From NCBI RefSeq assembly GCF_016756395.1, contig NZ_AP018365.1:558001-622000 (forward strand): a DNA stretch of 64,000 nucleotides, given 5' to 3'. The notes beneath the pieces are model-generated. The model had not been told where the DNA came from and did not search any database. It saw only the letters and a list, made by a program, of their open reading frames with translations. This DNA comes from Streptomyces sp. SN-593. Its GTDB lineage: Bacteria > Actinomycetota > Actinomycetes > Streptomycetales > Streptomycetaceae. A program made the translations under genes and the position numbers. Below are positions 50,907 through 59,539 of the stretch, in pieces (the first letter of the stretch is position 1; the number at the start of each line of letters is the position of its first letter).

Positions 50907-51275
50907 TCAGCCGCGGTCGTGGAGGGTCACCTGGTATCCGTCGGGGTCCGCGAACGTGAAGGTGCGGCCGAACGGCCCGTCCACGGGCGCCGCGACGATC
51001 GTCGTGCCGGCGGCGGCGAGCGCGTCGTGGATGTCCTGCGCGTCGGGGGCGTGCAGCCACAGCGCCATCCCCTGGCCCGGCTGCGCCAGCGCGTCCAGGT
51101 CGACGCCCGCGACCACGTCGCGGACGGCGAACGCGACCGGCTTGGTGTCGAACACGACGGCGTGCGGCGGCCCCGCGTCGGAGCGCTTCAGCCCCAGGTA
51201 CCGCTCGTAGAACGCGGCGGAGCGCTCCAGGTCGCGCACCTGTAGGGAAACGAAGTCGGGTCCGGTGACGGCCAT
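50907..51275 (-). CDS. VOC-family (glyoxalase/bleomycin-resistance-like) protein
   Basis: 122 aa, one complete VOC module of paired beta-alpha-beta-beta-beta units: F-V-S-L-Q-V-R-D-L-E-R-S-A-A-F-Y and G-R-T-F-T-F-A-D-P-D-G-Y-Q-V-T-L. Such proteins bind metal and act as dioxygenases, isomerases or drug-binding proteins. Divergent from a MarR regulator with twin operators between them, so it is probably induced by a compound that MarR senses. Confidence 0.9.
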   Translation of the reverse strand: MAVTGPDFVSLQVRDLERSAAFYERYLGLKRSDAGPPHAVVFDTKPVAFAVRDVVAGVDLDALAQPGQGMALWLHAPDAQDIHDALAAAGTTIVAAPVDGPFGRTFTFADPDGYQVTLHDRG

Positions 51276-51294
51276 GATCCTTACCTCCTCATAG

Positions 51295-51312
51295 ATGTCA
51301 GTCTTCTGACAT
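51295..51312. promoter_or_regulatory. MarR operator 1, ATGTCAG-TCTT-CTGACAT
   Basis: Perfect 7-bp arms. It lies 20 bp upstream of the VOC gene start. Confidence 0.9.
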
Positions 51313-51321
51313 ACCCAACGT

Positions 51322-51339
51322 ATGTCAGACTGCTGACAT
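51322..51339. promoter_or_regulatory. MarR operator 2, ATGTCAG-ACTG-CTGACAT
   Basis: Same arms as operator 1, centres 27 bp apart. It overlaps the MarR start codon (51338), so binding should also block its own gene. Confidence 0.9.
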
Positions 51340-51787
51340 GAGTCAAGGCGAGCCCGGGATCGAGCTGGACACTTCGCTGGGGTACATGCTGAAAGCGGCC
51401 TCCAGCGCCCTGCACTCCGCCCTGGAGGCGGTGCTGAGCCCGCTCGGCATGACGATCACGCACTACTCGTGCCTGGAACTGCTGTCCCAGCGCCCCGGGC
51501 TGTCGAACTCCGAGCTCGCCCGAGGCACCTTCGTCACCCGGCAGTCGATGAACGTGCTCCTGAAGGCCCTCGAACAGCAGGGGCTCGTCACCCGCGCGGC
51601 ACGGGCGCCGGTGGGCAGGGCCCTGCCCACCGAACTCACCGCCGACGGGCGCCGCCAACTCGAAACGGCCAGCGCCGCCGTGCGCCGCGTCGAGCAGGCC
51701 ATGCTGGCCGACCTGGACACCGGCGAACAGGACCAGATGCGGCGCCTGCTCACCACGTGCATCGCCTCCCTGACCGGGCGCGACTAG
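51338..51787 (+). CDS. MarR-family regulator
   Basis: 149 aa. Winged HTH with S-P-L-G-M-T-I-T-H-Y-S-C-L-E-L-L, the recognition region L-S-N-S-E-L-A-R-G-T-F-V-T-R-Q-S-M-N-V-L-L and the wing G-L-V-T-R-A-A-R-A-P-V-G-R-A. Two identical-arm palindromes lie at its start and toward the VOC gene, so it should repress both. Inducer unknown. Confidence 0.92.
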   Translation: MSQGEPGIELDTSLGYMLKAASSALHSALEAVLSPLGMTITHYSCLELLSQRPGLSNSELARGTFVTRQSMNVLLKALEQQGLVTRAARAPVGRALPTELTADGRRQLETASAAVRRVEQAMLADLDTGEQDQMRRLLTTCIASLTGRD

Positions 51788-51922
51788 GGCCTGTCCGGTG
51801 GATCCCTCCGGGCTCACGGCGCCCGGCACGATCCGCCGGACAGGCCCCAGCATCCGCAGTCCCACCCGGCCGCGCACCACCCCCGCCGACGGTTCGCCGT
51901 CCACCGATCAAGGAACCCGCCG

Positions 51923-52822
51923 ATGCCGAGTCCTCCGTCCGTCGCGATCACCGAGTTCCCCGTCCCCGACCGGGCCGCCGGACCCTACGGCATCACCGCC
52001 GGACCGGACGGAGCACTGTGGTTCACGCTGGTCCACCGGGGAGGGATCGGCCGCATCGCCACCGACGGCACCCTCACCGTCCACCCGCTCGAACCGGCCT
52101 CCGGCGGGCCGTCGGTCATCACGGCGGGGCCCGACGGCGCGCTGTGGTTCACCGAGTTCCGCGGCCACCGGATCGGCCGCATCACCACGACCGGCGACCG
52201 CACGTCGTTCCGGCCCCCGACGCCGGACTGCGGCCCCTACGGCATCACCGCCGGCCCCGACGACGCGCCGTGGTTCACCGAGGCCGGAGCCGACCGGATC
52301 GGCCGCATCACCCCCGCCGGGCAGATCACGGAGTTCCCCCTCCCGCTCGCGGGCGCCTTCCCGTCAGCCATCGCCGCCGGCCCGGACGACCGGCTGTGGT
52401 TCACGATGAACCAGGCGAACGCGATCGGCGCCCTCGGACGCGGCGGCGACGTCACCGTGCACCCGCTGCCCACCCCGGGCGGCGCTCCGGTCGGCATCAC
52501 GGCCGGCGCCGACGGAGCCTGCTGGTTCACCGAGATCGGCGCCGGCCGGATCGGGCGGATCACGCCGGACGGGACGATCGACGAGTTCGCCCTGCCCGAC
52601 CCCGCGGCACGCCCGCACGCCATCACGGCCGGCACCGACGGAGCCTGCTGGTTCACCGAGTGGGGAGCCGACCGCGTCGGCCGGATCACGCCCGACGGCC
52701 GGATCGACGAGCACGACCTCCCGGGCCCGGGGTCGGAACCACACGGCATCGTGCAAGGGCCCGACGGCGCGCTGTGGACCGCTCTGGAGATCGGGACGAT
52801 CGCCCGCCTCACGACACGCTGA
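51923..52822 (+). CDS. virginiamycin B lyase-like (streptogramin B resistance)
   Basis: 299 aa, a seven-bladed beta-propeller with repeats of the form G-I-T-A-G-P-D-G-A-L-W-F-T. Vgb enzymes linearise streptogramin B antibiotics by an elimination that needs Mg, not by hydrolysis. H232 and H274 lie 42 residues apart, the same spacing as the two catalytic histidines of Vgb, and E289 sits near the expected Glu. Length agrees with the family. It follows the MarR gene at 135 bp in the same direction. Many propellers with this repeat have other roles, so resistance is likely but not certain. Confidence 0.85.
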   Translation: MPSPPSVAITEFPVPDRAAGPYGITAGPDGALWFTLVHRGGIGRIATDGTLTVHPLEPASGGPSVITAGPDGALWFTEFRGHRIGRITTTGDRTSFRPPTPDCGPYGITAGPDDAPWFTEAGADRIGRITPAGQITEFPLPLAGAFPSAIAAGPDDRLWFTMNQANAIGALGRGGDVTVHPLPTPGGAPVGITAGADGACWFTEIGAGRIGRITPDGTIDEFALPDPAARPHAITAGTDGACWFTEWGADRVGRITPDGRIDEHDLPGPGSEPHGIVQGPDGALWTALEIGTIARLTTR

Positions 52823-52976
52823 GCCGCCCCTCGGCGCTCCGAGCCCGGGCCCCGGCACTCCGTCCGCCGGATTCCCGGCGAACTGGCGAACCCCCGAACC
52901 CGCGGACCTCCGCGCACGCCTCGGCGGCGCACTCCGCCACCAACCCCCGCCACCCGCCCGCGACGCGGGCGAAAAG

Positions 52977-53012
52977 CGTGGGCGGAGCCGCCTGACATCG
53001 GCCCCGCCCACG
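52977..53012 (+). terminator. terminator hairpin after the Vgb-like gene
   Basis: CGTGGGCGGAGCCG pairs with CGGCCCCGCCCACG with one mismatch and an 8-nt loop, about 155 bp after the stop. Confidence 0.75.
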
Positions 53013-53108
53013 GGTCCCTGCGGCCGGCACGCATCCCGCGCACGCCCGACCGCCGCCGCCGGAGCGGCCCTCGCCGCCACCACGGCGGCGACCGAGGCAG
53101 CCCCGAGG

Positions 53109-53122
53109 TGACAACGTTGTCA
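53109..53122. promoter_or_regulatory. furanoside operator O1, TGACAACGTTGTCA
   Basis: A perfect 14-bp palindrome with the CAACGTTG core, 526 bp upstream of the GtaA-like start. A TATACG box follows at 53126. The rest of 52823-53647 carries no recognised gene. Confidence 0.8.
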
Positions 53123-53351
53123 GACTATACGCCGTCCGCGCCGCCCGTGGATACCCCTCAGGAGCCCCGCATCCCGAGTCAGGCTCGCCCCGGGGGAGGC
53201 GGCATACGCCGGCAGAGGGGCGTCGGCCCGGCCCTGTCCACGCGACCGTGCGCATCGGTCCCCCCGCCGGCCCGCACGGCCCGTACGGCCCGTACGGCCC
53301 GCCGGGGAGCGCTCCCCCGGGCCCGTCCGCCGGCATCCCGGGCCGATCGGT

Positions 53352-53369
53352 TTTACTCACGTTGTAAAG
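53352..53369. promoter_or_regulatory. furanoside operator O2, right arm GTTGTAAA
   Basis: TTTACTCACGTTGTAAAG keeps a perfect right arm and a shifted left TTTAC, so it is weaker than O1. Confidence 0.6.
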
Positions 53370-53526
53370 CCCACCGCGGGCCGCCCCGAACGGACTCCGC
53401 CGCACGTCGCGGGCCTGCGGTGGGACAGGAGGGACGCCTGTTCAACGGCCGGACCGCGGAGGCCACTTCTGCGCGGGGTATGGACAGGCCCCACGCCAAG
53501 TGCTGTCATGCCGGTTGGCGCCAGCC

Positions 53527-53541
53527 TTTCCAACGTTGAAG
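53527..53541. promoter_or_regulatory. furanoside operator O3, core CAACGTTG
   Basis: TTTCCAACGTTGAAG, core palindrome perfect, 107 bp before the GTG of the GtaA-like gene. Confidence 0.7.
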
Positions 53542-53647
53542 AACCCGAAGATCCCGGGCAACGGGCCCCCACGGCCCCTGCTCCCCCCTGCGCGTGTCCC
53601 GCACTTCCGTCCCCCCTCCGCGCCCTTCTTCGCAGAAACGGATCACC

Positions 53648-56266
53648 GTGACATCCGACGACACCCGCTCCCCCCACCCCGGTCGCCGCGAACTGCTCAA
53701 GTGGAGCGGCGCGTTGACCGCGGCCGCCGCGACCGGAGGGTGGTTCGCCGCGGGCCCGGCCGCCGCCGCGTCCGCCGGCGCCACGCCCGCGGCGGCACCG
53801 CTCGACGCGCACGCCGCGGCCGCGGCCGCCTCCACGTTCGCGCCGCTGCGGCCGCCGGCGGTCCCGCTCGCGGTCCGCTCGCCCTACCTGTCCACCTGGG
53901 TGGCCGCCGACAACCTCGCGGGGACCTGGTCCAGCTTCTGGAACGGCCACGTCACCGCGCTGTGCGGCCTCGCCCGGATCGACGGCACCGGCTACGTCTT
54001 CGCCGGCTCGCCCAACCTGCCCGCCGGCCCGGCGCTGACCACGATGCAGCAGCTCTCCCTCCAACTCACCGCCACCCGCTCGATCTACCAGGTGAGCGGC
54101 GGCGGGGTGACACTGACCGTCACGTTCTTCTCCCCCGTCGACCTCGGCAACCTCCAGCGGCAGTCCGTGCCGCTGTCGTACGTGACGGTGCAGGCGCAGA
54201 GCAACGACGGGAAGGCGCACGCGGTGGACGTGCACCTGGACGTGTCCGGCGAGTGGGTACACGGCGACACCTCGACGCAGATCACCTGGGCGCAGCAGCA
54301 GGCCGGCTCGATGACGGTGCTCACCGCGCAGCCGGCGGCGCCGGGCGTGCTCCAGGAGCACGGCGACCAGGCGTCGTGGGGGCAGTTGGTGTTCGCCGCG
54401 ACCGGCTCGGGGCTGACCTGGCAGATCGGGCAGGACACGGTGGTGCGCGCCGCGTCGGCCGGCGGCGGCCGGCTGGCCGGGACGGTGGACGGCGCACAGC
54501 CGCGGGCGATCAGCGACCGCTGGCCGGTGCTGGGGCTGAACCGCGACTTCGGCACCGTCAGCCCGGGTACCGCGTCGGCGGAGTTCACGGTGACGCTCGG
54601 GCATGTGCGGACCCCGGCGGTGAGTTACCTCGGCACGCAGTTGCAGCCGTGGTGGACGCACTACTGGTCGTCGTGGACGGACATGGTGCAGTGGTTCGAC
54701 GCCGACCACGCGGCGGCGCTGTCGGCGATGACGGCGCTGGAGCAGCGCATCCACGACGACGCGGTCGCCGCGGCCGGGGGCGGGACCACCGGGGACCACT
54801 ACGCGGCGGTGTGCGCGCTGGCGCTGCGGCAGGCGGTGGCGGGCACCGAGCTGGTGGACCGGGGCGGCAGCCCGTGGGCGTTCCTGAAGGAGATCTCCTC
54901 CGACGGCAACATGTCCACGATCGACGTGACGTATCCGGCCTTCCCGGCGTACCTGTACCTGTCCCCCGCCTACCTCCGGCTGCTGCTGGAGCCGCTGCTC
55001 GACTACGCCGAGCACGGCGGCTGGCCGAAGGGGTTCGCCGAGCACGACCTCGGTTCGTCGTACCCCAACGCGGCCGGGCACAACGACGGCAACGAGGAGG
55101 ACATGCCGGTCGAGGAGTCGGCGGACATCCTGGTCATGGCGGCGGCGGTGGTCCAGCGGCTGTCCGCGGCGGACGCGGCGTCGTTCGCCACCACCCACTA
55201 CACGATCCTGCGGCAGTGGGCGGAGTACCTGGTGTCCAACGCGCTGGACCCGGGGTACCAGAACCAGACCGACGACTTCACCGGCTTCATCGCGCACAGC
55301 GCGAACCTCGCGCTCAAGGGCATCGTCGGGATCGGCGCGATGGGCGTGGTGGCGCGGGCGGCGGGCAACGGCGCCGACGCCGCGCGGTACGCGACGCTCT
55401 CGCGCAGCTACATCAGCCAGTGGACGACGCTCGCGGCGGACTCCTCGGGCAAGCACCTCAAGCTCGCCTACGACCAGGACGGCACCTGGAGCCTGAAGTA
55501 CAACGGCTTCGCCGACAAGCTGCTCGGCCTGGACCTGGTGCCGACCGGGACCGCGGCGGCGGAGGCGTCCTGGTACGCGGCGAACGCGGGCGCGTACGGG
55601 GTGGTCCTGGACCCGCGCAACGACTACACCAAGGCCGACTGGGAGGTGTGGACCGCGGCGTGGCTGTCCGACCACGGCCCCACCCGTGACGCGCTGGTGA
55701 ACGGGGTGTACGGGTACGCGGGCGCCACGCCGCAGCGGGTGCCGTTCAGCGACTGGTACACGGTGGCGAGCGCGGCGCAGCGCGGCTTCCAGGATCGGCC
55801 GGTGGTCGGCGGGATGTTCGCGCTGGCCCTGCGGCCGGCGTCCTCGACCGTGGTGTGGTGCCGCATCCAGAACCGGAACTCCGGGAAGGTGCTGGCCGTC
55901 TCGGGGATGTCGCTGGCGGACTCGGCCGAGGTCACGCAGTACACCGACAACGGCACCGCGGACCACGTGTGGACGCTGCTGGACAACGGCGGCGGCACGG
56001 TGCGGATCGTCAACCGCAACAGCGGGAAGGTGCTGGCCGTCCACGACCAGAGCCTGGACGACGGGGCGCACGTCCAGCAGTACCAGGACAACGGGACCCC
56101 GGACCACGTCTGGCGGATCGTCGACAACGGGGACGGCTGGTCGAAGATCGTCAACGTCCGCTCGGGCAGGCTGCTCGCCGTGGACGGCGCCTCCACCGCC
56201 GACAGCGCGCAGGTCACGCAGTGGAACGACAACGGGACCACCGACCACCTGTGGCGCATGATCTGA
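53648..56266 (+). CDS. GtaA-like six-hairpin enzyme with ricin-type lectin repeats
   Basis: 872 aa from a GTG at 53648. Tat signal G-R-R-E-L-L-K-W, then a beta-sandwich region (DUF5127/DUF4965-like) and a six-helical-hairpin domain (A-F-P-A-Y-L-Y-L-S-P-A-Y-L, A-E-H-D-L-G-S-S-Y-P-N, D-M-P-V-E-E-S-A-D). This architecture was named from fungal glutaminase A, but related bacterial proteins lie in glycoside loci and may be glycosidases. Residues from about 737 are three ricin-type beta-trefoil repeats (I-Q-N-R-N-S-G-K-V-L-A-V, Q-Y-T-D-N-G-T-A-D-H-V-W), a carbohydrate-binding module shared with the next gene. Activity is inferred. Confidence 0.85.
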   Translation: MTSDDTRSPHPGRRELLKWSGALTAAAATGGWFAAGPAAAASAGATPAAAPLDAHAAAAAASTFAPLRPPAVPLAVRSPYLSTWVAADNLAGTWSSFWNGHVTALCGLARIDGTGYVFAGSPNLPAGPALTTMQQLSLQLTATRSIYQVSGGGVTLTVTFFSPVDLGNLQRQSVPLSYVTVQAQSNDGKAHAVDVHLDVSGEWVHGDTSTQITWAQQQAGSMTVLTAQPAAPGVLQEHGDQASWGQLVFAATGSGLTWQIGQDTVVRAASAGGGRLAGTVDGAQPRAISDRWPVLGLNRDFGTVSPGTASAEFTVTLGHVRTPAVSYLGTQLQPWWTHYWSSWTDMVQWFDADHAAALSAMTALEQRIHDDAVAAAGGGTTGDHYAAVCALALRQAVAGTELVDRGGSPWAFLKEISSDGNMSTIDVTYPAFPAYLYLSPAYLRLLLEPLLDYAEHGGWPKGFAEHDLGSSYPNAAGHNDGNEEDMPVEESADILVMAAAVVQRLSAADAASFATTHYTILRQWAEYLVSNALDPGYQNQTDDFTGFIAHSANLALKGIVGIGAMGVVARAAGNGADAARYATLSRSYISQWTTLAADSSGKHLKLAYDQDGTWSLKYNGFADKLLGLDLVPTGTAAAEASWYAANAGAYGVVLDPRNDYTKADWEVWTAAWLSDHGPTRDALVNGVYGYAGATPQRVPFSDWYTVASAAQRGFQDRPVVGGMFALALRPASSTVVWCRIQNRNSGKVLAVSGMSLADSAEVTQYTDNGTADHVWTLLDNGGGTVRIVNRNSGKVLAVHDQSLDDGAHVQQYQDNGTPDHVWRIVDNGDGWSKIVNVRSGRLLAVDGASTADSAQVTQWNDNGTTDHLWRMI

Positions 56267-56315
56267 CCCGCGCCGCAGCCCCATCCCCCCACTTCCCCGA
56301 GCAGGGAGCACGTCC

Positions 56316-59192
56316 ATGGATCGTCGTACCTTCCTTCGAGGCGGCGCCGCCGCCCTCGGCACCGTGGCGTTCGCCGGCCGCATGGTCACCTCCTCCTGGG
56401 CCGCCGGCGGCGGCCCGGGGGTGGTGCTGGTCGGCGACACGTCCGGCGGCGGCCTGTACCACCCGTATCCGGCGGGGCTGACCCGCACCCCGTTCCTGAA
56501 GCTGCCCACGGGCAGTGTCACCGCGTCGGGCTGGCTGGCGCAGCAACTCGCCCTGGAGGTCGACGGGATCGCCGGCCGCTACGACGAGGTGTCGCACTTC
56601 CTGGACACCTCGACCACCGGCTGGTTCCACCCGTCGCAGGTCGGCTGGGAGGAAGTGCCGTACTGGGTCCGGGGGTTGACCTCGCTCGCCGGGGTGACCG
56701 GGGACGCGGGCCTGCGCGCGAAGGCCGACACGTGGGTGAACGGGGTACTGGCGACGGGGCAGTCGGACGGCTTCTTCGGACCGACGTCGCTGCGCACCTC
56801 GCTCGGCGGCGGGCCGGACTTCTGGCCGTTCATGCCGATGCTCCAGGCGCTGTGCACCTACCAGGAGTACACCGGTGACAGCCGGATCGTGCCGTTCCTG
56901 ACGAAGTTCTTCGGCTACCAGAACACGTTCGGCGCCTCGGCGTTCAACCAGAGCTGGGGTTCGGTGCGGTGGGCGACGACGCTGCACGCGCTGCACTGGC
57001 TGTTCGCCCGGACCGGGAGCAGCGCGCTGCTGGGGCTGGCGGACAAGATCCACCAGTACGGCGCGAACTACGTGGACAACCTGCCGTCGCTGCACAACGT
57101 GAACCTGGCGCAGGGCTTCACCGAGCCGGCCTTCGCCGCGCTGCGCGGGAACGCGGCGCTGACCCAGGCGACCTACCAGGACTACGCGACGATCCAGGGC
57201 ACCTACGGGCAGTTCAGCGGCGGCGGGTTCGCCGGCGACGAGAACGCCCGCCCCGGGTACGGCGATCCGCGGCAGGGCTTCGAGACCTGCGGGATCGTGG
57301 AGTACATGCAGAGCTTCGAGTCGATGGTGCGGATGACCGGCGACCCGAGCTGGGCCGACGGCACCGAGACGCTGGCGTTCAACTCGCTGCCGGCCTCGAT
57401 GGAGCCGGGCCACACCTCGCTGCACTACGCCACCGCGGCGAACCAGGTGCAGTTGGACGACTACGACAAGACGCTGCACCAGTTCGACAACACCTTCTCG
57501 ATGCAGGCGTACCTGCTGGGCGTCGACAAGTACCGCTGCTGCCCGCACAACTACGGCCAGGGGTGGGCGTACTTCACCGAGAACGCGTGGCTGGCGACGG
57601 CGGACAACGGGCTGGCCGCGGTGCTGTACGCGCCGACGAAGGTGACCGCGAAGGTCGGCTCGGCGGGCACCGCGGTGACCGTCACCGAGACCACGAACTA
57701 CCCGTTCACCGACAGCGTCTCGCTGGTGCTGGCGCTGTCCGGCAGCGTGGCCTTCCCGCTCTACCTCAGGGTCCCGGCCTGGTGCGGCAAGCCGTCGGTG
57801 AAGGTCAACGGGACCTCGGTGGGCGCGTCGGGCGGCGCGGGCTTCGTGGCGGTGAACCGCACCTGGAAGAACGGCGACACGGTCGCCGTCTCGTTCCCGA
57901 TGGAGGTCGCCACCACCACCTGGACGCAGAACCACGACGCGCTGTCGGTGCACCGCGGCCCGCTGACGTACTCGCTGCGGATCGGCCAGAACTTCCTGCG
58001 GACCGGTGACACGTCCTCGCACTGGGCGGAGTACGAGGTCTTCCCGACCTCGGCGTGGAACTACGGCCTGGTGCCCGGCACGTTCACGGCCACCACCACC
58101 GGGGCGAGCGGCAACCCGTTCACCCCGGAGGGCACGCCGGTGGCGATGACCGCGCAGGCCCGGCCGATCCCCAACTGGCAGGCGGACACGCAGGACGTGG
58201 TGTCCACGCTCCAGCCGAGCCCGGTGGCGACGTCGGAGCCGGCCGCCACGGTGACGCTGATCCCGATGGGCGCGGCCGCGCTGCGGATCACCTCCTTCCC
58301 CACCGTCGGTTCCGGCGGCCGCGAGTGGCAGCTCCCGGCCACCCCGTCGGCCTCCTGGTGCTGGTCGGGCGACACCGTGAACGCCCTCAACAGCGCCTAC
58401 ACGCCCAGCAGTTCCTACGACCAGTCGCACCCGCGGTTCACCTGGTGGGACCACACGGGCACCAGCGAGTGGGTGCAGTACGGCTACGCCGCGCCGGTGA
58501 CGGTCTCGGGAGCGTCGGTCTACTGGTACGACGACACCGGGCACGGCCAGTGCCGGGTGCCGGCCTCCTGGCACGTGGAGTACCAGGCCGGGGACGGGTC
58601 GTGGCGGCAGGTGTCGGGCGCGGGCGCGTACGGCACGGCGGTGAACGGCTTCAACGCGGTGTCGTTCACGCCGGTGACGACCAAGGCGGTGCGGGTGGTG
58701 GCGCAGCTCGCGCCGGGGGTGTCGGCGGGCATCCTGCAATGGGACGTGACGGCGCGTCAGGCGGCGGTGGCGGCCGGCACCTGGTACCGGGTGCAGAACA
58801 AGAACAGCGGCAAGGTGCTCGGGGTGGACGGCATGTCGACGGCCGACAGCGCGAACGTCGTGCAGTTCACGGACAACGGGACCGCGGACCACGACTGGCA
58901 GTTCACCTCGGCGGGCGACAACCGCTTCACCGTGAAGAACCGCAACAGCGGGCTGCTGCTGGCCGTCGCGGGCGCCTCGCAGGCCGACAGCGCGCAGGTG
59001 CAGCAGTACCACGACAACGGGACGGCCGACCACTACTGGCACCTGGTCGACAACGGTGACGGCTGGTTCCGGATCCGCAACGGCAACAGCGGCCTGGTGC
59101 TGGGCGTCGACGGCATGTCCACCGCCGACAGCGCGAGGGTCGTCCAGTTCGAGGACAGCAGGACCGACGACCACCTGTGGCGCTTCCTGTAG
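56316..59192 (+). CDS. GH127 beta-L-arabinofuranosidase-like enzyme with ricin-type lectin repeats
   Basis: 958 aa, Tat-type start M-D-R-R-T-F-L-R-G-G. The alpha/alpha-barrel of GH127 is complete, and its zinc-cysteine site can be read: E323-T-C325 (matching the E-x-C of HypBA1) and C408-C409 in Y-R-C-C-P-H-N, one of which is the catalytic nucleophile. A galactose-binding-like domain and a C-terminal trefoil (V-Q-N-K-N-S-G-K-V-L-G-V, Q-F-T-D-N-G-T-A-D-H-D-W) follow. It would release L-arabinofuranose outside the cell, taken up by the importer encoded next. It lies 49 bp after the GtaA-like gene. Confidence 0.9.
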   Translation: MDRRTFLRGGAAALGTVAFAGRMVTSSWAAGGGPGVVLVGDTSGGGLYHPYPAGLTRTPFLKLPTGSVTASGWLAQQLALEVDGIAGRYDEVSHFLDTSTTGWFHPSQVGWEEVPYWVRGLTSLAGVTGDAGLRAKADTWVNGVLATGQSDGFFGPTSLRTSLGGGPDFWPFMPMLQALCTYQEYTGDSRIVPFLTKFFGYQNTFGASAFNQSWGSVRWATTLHALHWLFARTGSSALLGLADKIHQYGANYVDNLPSLHNVNLAQGFTEPAFAALRGNAALTQATYQDYATIQGTYGQFSGGGFAGDENARPGYGDPRQGFETCGIVEYMQSFESMVRMTGDPSWADGTETLAFNSLPASMEPGHTSLHYATAANQVQLDDYDKTLHQFDNTFSMQAYLLGVDKYRCCPHNYGQGWAYFTENAWLATADNGLAAVLYAPTKVTAKVGSAGTAVTVTETTNYPFTDSVSLVLALSGSVAFPLYLRVPAWCGKPSVKVNGTSVGASGGAGFVAVNRTWKNGDTVAVSFPMEVATTTWTQNHDALSVHRGPLTYSLRIGQNFLRTGDTSSHWAEYEVFPTSAWNYGLVPGTFTATTTGASGNPFTPEGTPVAMTAQARPIPNWQADTQDVVSTLQPSPVATSEPAATVTLIPMGAAALRITSFPTVGSGGREWQLPATPSASWCWSGDTVNALNSAYTPSSSYDQSHPRFTWWDHTGTSEWVQYGYAAPVTVSGASVYWYDDTGHGQCRVPASWHVEYQAGDGSWRQVSGAGAYGTAVNGFNAVSFTPVTTKAVRVVAQLAPGVSAGILQWDVTARQAAVAAGTWYRVQNKNSGKVLGVDGMSTADSANVVQFTDNGTADHDWQFTSAGDNRFTVKNRNSGLLLAVAGASQADSAQVQQYHDNGTADHYWHLVDNGDGWFRIRNGNSGLVLGVDGMSTADSARVVQFEDSRTDDHLWRFL

Positions 59193-59285
59193 GAGCGGCC
59201 GCGCGGGGCGAGAGGGGGAGCGCCGGCGGCGGAGGCACCACCGCCGGCGCCCGTCAGTGGATCGCACTACGGCGGCGCGCCGGGG

Positions 59286-59301
59286 CGTACAACGATGTAA
59301 A
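59286..59301. promoter_or_regulatory. furanoside operator O4
   Basis: CGTACAACGATGTAAA, near-palindrome centred at 59293/59294, in the spacer before the importer genes. Confidence 0.7.
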
Positions 59302-59391
59302 GCCGGGCAGGGAAATGACAGCACGGCAGCGGGACCGTGTCCACCCCGCGCGGCAAAGAAGCCCGGGTTCAGGCGGAGTCGTACCGGACTC

Positions 59392-59420
59392 TTGACACGT
59401 GGACGTCAATCCCCCAGGGT
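59392..59420 (+). promoter_or_regulatory. candidate promoter of the importer operon
   Basis: TTGACA at 59392-59397 and CAGGGT at 59415-59420 at 17 bp spacing. The -10 is weak. Operator O5 follows directly. Confidence 0.5.
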
Positions 59421-59422
59421 CC

Positions 59423-59438
59423 TCTACATCGTTGTAAA
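59423..59438. promoter_or_regulatory. furanoside operator O5
   Basis: TCTACATCGTTGTAAA, centre at 59430/59431, 137 bp from O4, just downstream of the candidate promoter. Its placement suits repression of the importer operon. Confidence 0.75.
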
Positions 59439-59539
59439 GGACGGGTCCGGACACCGCTGGTGCCGGCCCCGTCCCCATGCAGCGCGTCCGCGCTTTGCCC
59501 CCATTCTTCTTCCCGCATCGACGAGGATGTGATCGGCGC

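Noticed and set aside
53108-53539. A 143-codon plus-strand frame upstream of the GtaA-like gene
   Set aside because: No domain, biased composition, and it covers three operator-like sites; more likely a regulatory spacer.
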